Below are positions 1 to 7,000 of a DNA stretch of 14,262 bases, piece after piece. The DNA is from an uncultured Burkholderiales bacterium (GTDB taxonomy: Bacteria > Pseudomonadota > Gammaproteobacteria > Burkholderiales > Burkholderiaceae_C). The notes under the pieces were generated by a model. It was given only the letters and a program-made list of their open reading frames with translations, was not told the origin of the DNA and ran no database searches. The stretch spans positions 1 to 14,262 of the forward strand of contig CAJBLW010000242.1 of NCBI GenBank assembly GCA_903953985.1, written 5' to 3'. The translations under genes and the position numbers were made by a program. How positions within the stretch are numbered: position 1 is the stretch's first letter; every line of letters begins with the position of its first letter.

Positions 1-380
1 GCATACCACTGCTCGCGGTTACGGACCAGGGGGTTGTCCAAGTCGGGCATGGCGAAGCCCCGGCGGATGCGCTCCCAGATGTCGATTTGCTCTTGCAGGC
101 CGAGAATGGCATGGGGCTTGAGGGCCACCGGCCGCTCCTCGCTCATTTCGGTCACCGCAGGCGCCAAAGGCACCACAGGGCCTTTTATGGTTGCAGGCAC
201 CGGCGGCACGGGTGGCACCACCGAAGCAACTGGTGTGGGCGCTGCCTCGGACGCAGGCAGGCGCTCCATGGGAGGCTGCGGGGTAGGCACCGAGGTGGCG
301 CATCCAGATAAGAAAGCCGCCAGCAGCAAGACCCAGCTGTGGCGTATGAGGCGGGCTGAGCCAAGGACAGTCAGGTTCAT
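1..380 (-). CDS. mltD: MltD-like membrane-bound lytic murein transglycosylase, N-terminal part only
   Basis: The reading frame starts at an ATG (378-380) and runs off the window at base 1, giving about 126 residues without a stop. It begins with a basic stretch and a hydrophobic segment (about residues 16-25) ending in the lipobox LSGC, with the lipidated Cys at residue 27, so an outer-membrane lipoprotein is expected. A Pro/Ala/Val-rich linker follows (about 29-90). The last visible part contains DIWERIRRGFAMPDLDNP, typical of the region just before the catalytic SLT domain in MltD. The catalytic Glu and the LysM repeats that complete the family lie outside the window, so activity cannot be judged. 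MltD cleaves the MurNAc-GlcNAc bond of peptidoglycan. The start overlaps the gloB stop (ATGA), which suggests translational coupling, and E. coli has the same gene pair. No strong Shine-Dalgarno site precedes the ATG. Confidence 0.85.
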   Translation of the reverse strand, partial: MNLTVLGSARLIRHSWVLLLAAFLSGCATSVPTPQPPMERLPASEAAPTPVASVVPPVPPVPATIKGPVVPLAPAVTEMSEERPVALKPHAILGLQEQIDIWERIRRGFAMPDLDNPLVRNREQWY

Positions 381-1150
381 CGGAAGTTGTTTTTCCATTG
401 GCGAAGCGCTGCAAAGGTGGTCACATCATCCACGGCCAGGCGGTCATGCTGGCGCACTGCGGAAGCGACAGAGGCCACTCGGCTTCGCAAGAAAGGGTTG
501 ATGGCGCGTTCTGTGTGAAGCGCCACAGGCAAAGTGGGCAGCGCTTGGCTGCGCAGACGCGTGCAATGCGCCCAGTGGTCTTGCAGCGCCAAGTTGCCGG
601 GTTCGACGGTCAGAGCAAACTTCAAGTTGGACAAGGTGTACTCGTGAGCGCAGCACACCCGCGTGGCATCGGGCAAGGCGGCCAGGCGGTCAAGTGAGTC
701 CAGCATTTGGGACGGCGTGCCTTCAAACAACCGGCCGCAGCCGCCGGAAAACAGCGTGTCGCCACAAAAAAGCAGGGGGTCCTGGCCCGTGGGCTGCGCC
801 CAAAATGCGATGTGACCCAGGGTATGGCCCGGCACCTCGTGAACATGAAGTTGCAGGCCGTGCCAGTCAAAGCAGTCACCTTGTTGCAGGCCCTGGGTGG
901 GCACTGGCATTTTTTCTAGGGCAGGGCCGATCACACGGGCCCCGGTTCGGTCCAGCAGTTCGGCCAGGCCGCCGGTGTGATCGGCATGATGGTGCGTGAC
1001 TAGAATCGTGTCCAGCTGCAGACTCGGGTGCGCTTGCATCCAGGCCAGCACGGGCGCACTGTCGCCGGGGTCCACCACAAGGGCATGTCGGTCGGTGTGC
1101 AACAACCAAATATAGTTGTCTGCGAAAGCGGGCAGGGCAATGAGTTTCAT
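377..1150 (-). CDS. gloB: Hydroxyacylglutathione hydrolase (glyoxalase II)
   Basis: This enzyme hydrolyses S-D-lactoylglutathione to D-lactate and glutathione, the second step of methylglyoxal detoxification in the cytoplasm. The protein has 257 residues, the usual family length. The metallo-beta-lactamase metal motif THHHADH is present with H53, H55, D57 and H58. The other metal ligands are H109 (in GHTLGH), the bridging D131 (in FCGDTLFSGGCGR) and H169 (in AHEYT). The C-terminal NPFLR motif and the closing LRQWKNNF are typical of glyoxalase II and separate it from general beta-lactamase-fold hydrolases. No key residue is missing. The start at MKLIALPAFADNYIW matches the family N-terminus exactly. 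It overlaps mltD by four bases at its 3' end and the methyltransferase start by two bases at its 5' end. A TATAAT box lies ten bases upstream of the start. Confidence 0.97.
   Translation of the reverse strand: MKLIALPAFADNYIWLLHTDRHALVVDPGDSAPVLAWMQAHPSLQLDTILVTHHHADHTGGLAELLDRTGARVIGPALEKMPVPTQGLQQGDCFDWHGLQLHVHEVPGHTLGHIAFWAQPTGQDPLLFCGDTLFSGGCGRLFEGTPSQMLDSLDRLAALPDATRVCCAHEYTLSNLKFALTVEPGNLALQDHWAHCTRLRSQALPTLPVALHTERAINPFLRSRVASVASAVRQHDRLAVDDVTTFAALRQWKNNFR
1111..1116 (+). promoter_or_regulatory. Possible -10 box for the methyltransferase-rnhA unit (TATAGT)
   Basis: TATAGT matches the -10 consensus at five of six bases and lies inside the gloB 5' coding region. Transcription would begin near 1123, which leaves room for the ATG starts at 1140 or 1149 but excludes the TTG at 1116. 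The -35 region is poor, so this remains tentative. Confidence 0.3.
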
Positions 1151-2030
1151 GGAGCCTGTGATTATAGAAAGCCAATACCCAACGCCCGCCTGGCTGGCGC
1201 ATCTAGGTCAACCTGTGGCCTCGCGCTTGCTCGCCTGGGAGCAAGCCCAGACCGATGCGTTGCTGGCCGATGTCTTTGGCTATCACGCAGTTCAACTGGG
1301 TTGGCCAGAGCTGAAAGCCTTGCGCCACAACCGAATACCCCATCGCTGGCAAGCAGGCGCCGAGTTCGAATGGCCTCAATCGAAAAGGGCTTTGTGCCCG
1401 CCAGAGCTGCAGAACTTGCAGCAGTCGCTGTTCCCGACCAATGCCATTCCACTGGAGGATGACCCCGATGTCTGGCTGGACAGCCGGGCTTGGCCCTGGC
1501 AGGCCGACAGCCTGGACCTGGTGGTTTTGCCGCACACGCTGGAGCGCTCGGCCGATCCGCATGCCTGTTTGCGCGAGGTCGAGCGGGTGCTGATTCCCGA
1601 GGGGCAGGTGCTGATCACAGGCCTGAACCCCATGAGTTTGTGGGGATGGCGGCCACAGCGCGGCAGCAAGCGCCTTGTAGAGGGCGCGCCGGTGCACAGC
1701 CTGATCGCTTATCGACGCTTGCGTGATTGGTTGCGGTTGCTGGGTTTTGAGGTCCAGGTGAGCCGTTTCGGGGGTTGGAGCCCAGCTCTGGGCAGTGAGC
1801 GCTGGATGCAGCGCCTGGGCTGGATGGAGCGCGCAGGGGAGCGTTGGTGGCCCATTTTGGGAGGTGTTTATCTGCTGATGGCCACCAAACGTGTGACTGG
1901 GGGACGCTTGCTTCAGGCGCGCCAATGGCGCACGGTACGATCGCCCGCTGCAGCGACCGCGCCCGTAGCCCGCTCCGATACCTTCATGACCCCCCCCCCT
2001 GCCGAGAAAGACGCTTTTGACCCACGTTGA
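1149..2030 (+). CDS. YafS-like SAM-dependent methyltransferase (Methyltransf_11 type)
   Basis: About 293 residues. The C-terminal half of a class I methyltransferase fold is clear: DSLDLVVLPHTLE (about residues 120-132), REVERVLIPEG (142-152) and GLNPMSLWG (158-166). The order matches E. coli YafS, which I recall as having LAHTL, LREADRVL and SGFNP at the same places, and an N-terminal YGFH/GYH element is also shared. The glycine-rich SAM motif I (GxGxG) is not recognisable, also typical of this subfamily, so SAM binding is inferred. The substrate is unknown. The start is uncertain: ATG 1149 (MEPVIIES) was chosen because a TATAGT box at 1111-1116 would lie upstream of it and homology begins near PAWLAHLGQ; ATG 1140 and TTG 1116 are in-frame alternatives. 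The C-terminus contains a C10 tract (1990-1999), and the last 14 bases overlap rnhA. Confidence 0.85.
   Translation: MEPVIIESQYPTPAWLAHLGQPVASRLLAWEQAQTDALLADVFGYHAVQLGWPELKALRHNRIPHRWQAGAEFEWPQSKRALCPPELQNLQQSLFPTNAIPLEDDPDVWLDSRAWPWQADSLDLVVLPHTLERSADPHACLREVERVLIPEGQVLITGLNPMSLWGWRPQRGSKRLVEGAPVHSLIAYRRLRDWLRLLGFEVQVSRFGGWSPALGSERWMQRLGWMERAGERWWPILGGVYLLMATKRVTGGRLLQARQWRTVRSPAAATAPVARSDTFMTPPPAEKDAFDPR
1161..1166 (-). promoter_or_regulatory. Probable -10 box for gloB (TATAAT on the minus strand)
   Basis: A perfect TATAAT lies ten bases upstream of the gloB ATG. The predicted start of transcription would fall only about four bases before the start codon, so the message would be almost leaderless. 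No good -35 hexamer is found 16-18 bases further upstream. The box lies inside the 5' coding region of the divergent methyltransferase. Confidence 0.45.
1990..1999 (+). repeat. C10 homopolymer in the methyltransferase 3' end
   Basis: Ten consecutive C bases encode Thr-Pro-Pro-Pro near the end of the methyltransferase, just before the rnhA start. Loss of one C would open the methyltransferase frame straight into rnhA; gain of one C would end it at the TGA at 2018-2020. The length may be miscalled, since homopolymers are error-prone in sequencing and assembly. Confidence 0.9.
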
Positions 2031-2463
2031 AATTCACACCGATGGTGCCTGCAAAGGCAACCCTGGCCCCGGCGGTTGGGGCGCTCGCTTGCAGTATGGC
2101 CAGCATGTTCAAGAGCTGTTTGGAGGCGAGTTGAACACCACCAACAACCGTATGGAAATGACTGCCGTCATCGAAGGCCTGTTGGCGCTTAAGCGCCCAT
2201 GTCAGGTCACGCTGTACCTGGACAGCGAATATGTGCGCAAGGGCATCACCGAGTGGATCCATGGCTGGAAAGCCCGGGGCTGGCGAACCGCCGCCAAGCA
2301 ACCTGTCAAAAATGCCGATTTGTGGCAAAAACTCGACGCCGTGGTGTCCTCTTCGGGACACCAAATTGACTGGCGCTGGGTCAAAGGCCACAACGGTGAT
2401 CCGGGCAACGAACGGGCTGATGCACTGGCCAACCTAGGCGTGGGCAAAGCCTTGGGCCAATGA
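2017..2463 (+). CDS. rnhA: Ribonuclease HI
   Basis: RNase HI cuts the RNA strand of RNA:DNA hybrids, removing primers and R-loops in the cytoplasm. The 148-residue protein carries the complete active site: D9 (TDGACKGNPGPGG), E47 (TTNNRMEMTA), D69 (YLDSEYV) and D134 (GNERADALA), plus the mobile-loop H124 (VKGHNGD). These correspond to E. coli D10, E48, D70, D134 and H124. The basic handle (WIHGWKARGWRT, about 79-90) is present. The start is a TTG at 2017, which gives the standard N-terminus THVEIHTDG; a GAGAAAG ribosome-binding site (2004-2010) stands six bases upstream, and no in-frame ATG lies near. It overlaps the methyltransferase end by 14 bases, so the two are probably co-translated. 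In E. coli and many relatives dnaQ is the next neighbour; here it is not. Confidence 0.97.
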   Translation: MTHVEIHTDGACKGNPGPGGWGARLQYGQHVQELFGGELNTTNNRMEMTAVIEGLLALKRPCQVTLYLDSEYVRKGITEWIHGWKARGWRTAAKQPVKNADLWQKLDAVVSSSGHQIDWRWVKGHNGDPGNERADALANLGVGKALGQ

Positions 2464-2614
2464 AATCGCTTACCCAAGCCGGCACAAGTTATCGCCCATG
2501 CCGCACGGATGCCAAAGACTTGGCCTGTCTCAAGGCCCTTCCATGCATGGGGAAATAGCTTGCACGCTGTTACATTGCTGAAGTCTTGGCGTCTGCAACC
2601 TGAGAGAAACTTGA
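2464..2614 (+). other. Intergenic region between rnhA and the efflux operon, with small inverted repeats
   Basis: This 151-base gap is the only sizeable non-coding stretch in each arm. It holds a short stem GCCAA-AGAC-TTGGC (2511-2524), a GGCC...GGCC pair just after it, and a perfect ten-base palindrome CCATGCATGG (2541-2550), which could be a repressor site. TACATT (2571-2576) is a mediocre -10 candidate without a good -35. No T tract follows the stems, so no intrinsic terminator is supported for rnhA. No regulator gene for the pump is visible. Confidence 0.4.
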
Positions 2615-4009
2615 ATGGCTTACAAGAAGAAATATGCATTGCTGGCCCTGTTGGGCATTTCCGTGGCCTCTGGGGCCGCATGGTGGTGGCAAAACAAGGC
2701 CCCGGTTGGCAATGCCGCCAACACTGTGACTGCCTCTGCTGCGCCTGCGGGTGCTGCTTCTGGCGCAGCTGCTGGCGGAGGTGCGGGTGGCGCTGCGGGG
2801 GGTCCAGGGCGAGCGCCTACCGTGGAAGTTGCCAAGGTCGAAAGCATGACCCTGGTGGACGAGACTCAGGCCGTGGGCAGTTTGCGCTCCAGGCAGGGTG
2901 TGATGCTGCGCCCAGAGGTGGGTGGCCGTGTCAAACAAATCTTCTTCGACGATGGCCAGCGTGTGCGCAAGGGTCAATTGATGGTTCAGTTTGAAGACCA
3001 GTTGCAGCAGGCCCAGCTGGCTCAGTCCAAGGCCGAGTTGTCCATCGCCGAGGCCAACCACAAGCGCAACCAGGAACTGGTGGCGCAAAACTTCATCAGC
3101 CAGCGCTCGCTTGACGAGAGCGCAGCAGCCCTGGAGGTCTCGCGTGCCAAGCTGTCTCTGGCACAGGCCACGTTGCAGCGTCTGCAGGTCCTGGCCCCGT
3201 TTGATGGCATCACCGGCCTCAAGCAAATCAACGTCGGCGATTACCTTAAGGACGGCGCGGACATGGTCAACGTGGAAGACATCGATGCGGTGCTGCTCGA
3301 CTTCCGTTTGCCGGAGCGCTTTCAAGCCAAGGTCAGAGCGGGTCAAAAAGCGCAGCTGACGGTGGACGCCTTGCCTGGGCGGCCTTTCTCGGCCATCGTG
3401 CAAGCCGTGGACCCTTTGATCGAAGCCAATGGACGCTCTGTCGGCGTGCGTGGCTGCATCGACAACCGCCAGCAGCAATTGCGCCCAGGCATGTTTGCCC
3501 GCGTGAACGCGGTCTTTGGCTCGCGCGATAACGCTTTGGTCATTCCCGAGGAAGCCATCATCCCGCAAGGCGGGCGCACCTTTGTGGTCAAGGTGGTGCA
3601 AGGTGACAAGCCCGATGTGCGCGTGTCCGAGCGTGTGGCGGTCAAGGTCGGCTTGCGCCAGCCGGGCAAGGTAGAGATTGTGGAGGGCCTGGCTGCAGGC
3701 GACACCGTGGTGACGGCGGGTCATCAGCGCTTGCAAAAAGACGGCACGGCCGTGCGCGTGGTTGACTTGCCCCAGGCCGCAGGTGGCAAGCCTGGAGGCC
3801 CCCCTGGGCAGCCCGGCCCTGGAGGGCCGGGTGCCGCAACACCTGGCGCTCCCGCCGCAGGCAGTTCGCCTGCAGGGGCTGCAGCACAAGGTGCAGGTCC
3901 GCAAGGTGCACGCGCTTCGGGTGCTGCCCGACCCAGCCAGGGCTCGGGTCGTCCTATGGCCTTGTCTGGCCCCAATCCTTGCCTGAGGGCCGCCGATGCA
4001 GCTCGCTGA
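2615..4009 (+). CDS. RND efflux periplasmic adaptor (membrane fusion protein, HlyD/AcrA family)
   Basis: This is the periplasmic linker of a tripartite efflux pump, joining the inner-membrane RND permease to an outer-membrane channel. The 464 residues show, in order: a basic start and a membrane anchor (about 7-25, followed by WWW); an Ala/Gly-rich linker (38-67); a lipoyl half-motif GGRVKQIFFDDGQRVRKGQ (103-121); an alpha-helical hairpin (about 128-191); the second lipoyl half with APFDGITG (194-201); a beta-barrel region ending at LRPGMFARV (289-297); the membrane-proximal domain with VIPEEAII (309-316); and a Gly/Pro/Ala-rich tail (388-464). There is no lipobox, so it is anchored by the N-terminal helix rather than by a lipid. 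The tail is unusually long and collagen-like. GAGAGA at 2602-2607 is a fair ribosome-binding site. The gene overlaps the permease by 14 bases, so the two form an operon. The substrate cannot be predicted. Confidence 0.95.
   Translation: MAYKKKYALLALLGISVASGAAWWWQNKAPVGNAANTVTASAAPAGAASGAAAGGGAGGAAGGPGRAPTVEVAKVESMTLVDETQAVGSLRSRQGVMLRPEVGGRVKQIFFDDGQRVRKGQLMVQFEDQLQQAQLAQSKAELSIAEANHKRNQELVAQNFISQRSLDESAAALEVSRAKLSLAQATLQRLQVLAPFDGITGLKQINVGDYLKDGADMVNVEDIDAVLLDFRLPERFQAKVRAGQKAQLTVDALPGRPFSAIVQAVDPLIEANGRSVGVRGCIDNRQQQLRPGMFARVNAVFGSRDNALVIPEEAIIPQGGRTFVVKVVQGDKPDVRVSERVAVKVGLRQPGKVEIVEGLAAGDTVVTAGHQRLQKDGTAVRVVDLPQAAGGKPGGPPGQPGPGGPGAATPGAPAAGSSPAGAAAQGAGPQGARASGAARPSQGSGRPMALSGPNPCLRAADAAR
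3808..3834 (+). repeat. Strong GC hairpin inside the adaptor's C-terminal tail
   Basis: A nine-base perfect stem, CCCGGCCCT (3812-3820) against AGGGCCGGG (3823-3831), is extended by GCA/TGC beyond a single bulged G. It has no downstream T tract, so it is not an intrinsic terminator. It lies about 160 bases before the permease start and encodes part of the Gly/Pro-rich tail. It could affect message stability or the adaptor-to-permease ratio, or it may simply be a by-product of the repetitive coding sequence. Confidence 0.55.
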
Positions 4010-7000
4010 AGTCTCCATCCGCCGGCCTGTATTGGCCGTCGTCATGTCCATGTTGATCGTGTTGATTGGTGCCGTCAGCTTCAAGAGCCTGTCTCTGCGC
4101 GAATACCCCAAAATCGACGAGCCTACTGTCACGGTGACCACCCGCTATGTCGGGGCCTCGGCCGAAGTGGTCGAGTCGCAGGTCACCAAACCTCTGGAAG
4201 ATTCGATTGCCGGCATTGACGCGGTGGATGTCATCACGTCCATCAGCCGCGCTGAGCAGTCGCAGATCACGGTGCGCTTTCGTCTGGAAAAAGACGCCGA
4301 TACGGCAGCTGCCGAAGTGCGCGACCGCACTTCACGGGTGCGCAACCGTTTGCCTCAGGCCATTGAAGAACCGGTGATTGCCAAGGTCGAAGCCGATGCC
4401 TTTCCGGTGATTTGGCTGGCTTTTTCCAGCGACACACTCAATGCCCTGCAAATCAATGACTTGGTCAACCGCGTGGTCAAGCCGCGTCTCCAAACCGTGA
4501 CGGGTGTGGCCGATGTGCGCATTTTTGGTGAACGCAAGTACGCCATGCTCGTCTCGCTGGACCATGCCCGCCTGTCTTCCTACAAGCTCACCCCACAAGA
4601 CGTGGAAGACGCCATACGGCGCAGCAACCTCGAGTTACCAGCGGGCCGGATTGAGTCGAACAACCGCGAGTTCAGTGTGTCCTCTCAGACCGACCTGACC
4701 CGCCCGGGCCAGTTTGGTGAGATTGTGATCCGCAGTGTCAACGGCTTTCCAGTCAAGTTGCGCGACGTCGCCCAGATCAAGGAAGACGCCGCCAATGACC
4801 GCAGCGCGGTGCGTCTCAATGGGCGGCCGGCTATTTCTGCAGGCGTGATTCGGCAGGCCACGGCCAACCCGCTGGAACTGTCCAAAGGCGTGCGCGAGAT
4901 GATTCCCCGTCTGAAGGCAGACTTGCCCGGTGACATGGCGATCGAGGTGGCCAACGACAACTCGGTCTTCATCGACCGCTCCATCAAGAACGTGTTTCAG
5001 ACCATCTTGGAAGCAGTGGTCTTGGTGGCCTTGGTTATTTTCGTGTTCTTGCGCACCATCCGAGCTTCCATCATCCCCATCATCACCATCCCGGTCAGTC
5101 TGATCGGAGCGTTCGCCATGATGGCTTTGGCAGGTTTCACCATCAACACACTGACTTTGCTGGCGCTGGTGCTGGCCATTGGTCTTGTGGTGGACGATGC
5201 CATTGTGGTCCTTGAAAACATTTACCGGCACATCGAGGAAGGACTCGACCCGTTTTCTGCTGCCATCAAGGGTGTCCGTGAGATCAGTTTTGCAGTCATC
5301 GCCATGACCATGACGCTGGCTGCAGTGTTTGCGCCCCTGGCTTTCACCCCTGGGCGCACCGGTAAATTGTTTGGCGAGTTTGCGCTGGCGCTGGCAGGCG
5401 CGGTGATCGTGTCCGGTTTTGTGGCCTTGACCTTGGCACCGATGCTCAGCAGCAAACTGCTGCGCCACAACCCCAACCCTGGCTGGTTCGACCGCTCCAT
5501 GGAGCGCATGCTCACGGGCTTGTCCAACGGCTATGAAAGCCTGTTGACCTTGATCTTGAACCGCGCCCGTTGGGTGGTGGTGTTGGTCATGGTGGGCTCT
5601 GGGGTTGGGATTGCGATGATTTACCCCACCATGAAGCAAGAACTCGCGCCGCTGGAAGACCGGGGCGTGATTTTGGCCACGGTCAACGCGCCCGATGGTT
5701 CCACGCTGGAATACACCGACCGCTACGCCCGTTCGTTGGAGAAGTTCGGTCAGGCCTATCCCGAGTTCGACCGGATTTTTGCCAACATGGGCAACCCCAC
5801 AGTCGGCCAAGGTTCGGTGGTCTACCGTGCGGTGGACTGGGACGAGCGCAAGCGCACCACCCTGGAGATAGCCCGCGAATTGGGTGGTAAGTTCAACAGC
5901 CTGCCGGGTGTCAACGCGTTCCCGATCACGCCGCCCTCGTTGGGTCAAGGCTTTCGCGAGCGTCCTCTCAACTTTGTGATTCAGACCTCCGACAGCTACC
6001 AAAATTTGAATCAGTTGACCCGCCAGTTGATGGACGAGGTGGCCAAGAATCCGGGCATCTTGTCGCCTGACGTGGATTTGCGTCTGAACAAACCCGAGCT
6101 GCGCATCGAGGTGGATCGCGTGAAGGCCAACGAACTGGGCGTGAGCATCGAGGTGGTGGCCCGCACCATCGAGACCATGCTGGGGGGGCGTGTGGTCACT
6201 CGATACAAGCGCGATGCGGAGCAATACGATGTGATCGTGCAAACATTGGTCGCCAGCCGAAATACGCCTGACGACATCGACGTGATTCAGGTGCGCGGTC
6301 GCAACGACACCATGGTCCCGCTGTCCAGCTTGGTCAAGGTGCGAGAGAGCGTGTCGCCGCGTGAGCTGAATCACTTTGGTCAGCGCCGCTCGGTGTCCAT
6401 CACTGCCAACCTGGCCCCTGATTACTCACTGGGTGAAGCGATCAAGTTCATGGATGAAGCGGCGGCCAAGGTGCTCAAACCGGGCTACACCACTGAGCTG
6501 AACGGCACATCGCGCGAATTCAAGAACTCTCAGGGCGCTTTGGTGGTCGTCTTCGTGCTGGCGCTGCTGTTCATCTTCTTGGTCTTGTCTGCCCAGTTTG
6601 AGAGTTTCATCGACCCCTTTGTCATCATGCTGTCGGTGCCCTTGTCCACGATCGGGGCGCTGCTGGCGCTTAAATTCACAGGAGGGTCGCTCAACGTGTA
6701 TTCTCAAATTGGCCTGATCACGCTGGTGGGCTTGATCACCAAGCACGGCATTTTGATTGTGGAGTTCACCAACCAGTTGCGCGAAAAAGGCATGGCGATG
6801 CAAGAGGCTCTGATCAAGGCGTCTGCCCAGCGTTTGCGCCCGATCTTGATGACCACCGGTGCCATGGTGCTGGGCGCGGTGCCTCTGGCCTTGGCTACCG
6901 GCGCAGGTGCTGAAAGCCGCACGCAAATCGGCTGGGTGATTGTGGGCGGCATGAGCTTGGGCACTTTGTTGGCTGTGTTTGTGGTGCCCACCATGTACTC

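Noticed and set aside
34..501. Plus-strand open frames over mltD and the gloB 3' end
   Set aside because: They have no family resemblance and lie opposite the lipoprotein signal and linker of mltD, which continues to the window edge on the minus strand.
1116..1148. Upstream TTG start of the methyltransferase at 1116
   Set aside because: It would overlap gloB by 35 bases, has no ribosome-binding site, and coincides with the candidate -10 box, so the transcript would begin downstream of it.
2570..4141. A 523-codon open frame on the minus strand opposite the adaptor gene (mirrored at 10122-11693)
   Set aside because: It has no recognisable domain, its composition is typical of antisense frames in high-GC genes, and it lies fully over a well-supported adaptor and the permease start.
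4635..6374. A 579-codon open frame on the minus strand opposite the permease gene (mirrored at 7889-9628), rich in His, Gln and Asp
   Set aside because: The His/Gln/Asp-rich composition is the usual antisense reading of hydrophobic codons, and the permease on the other strand is beyond doubt.
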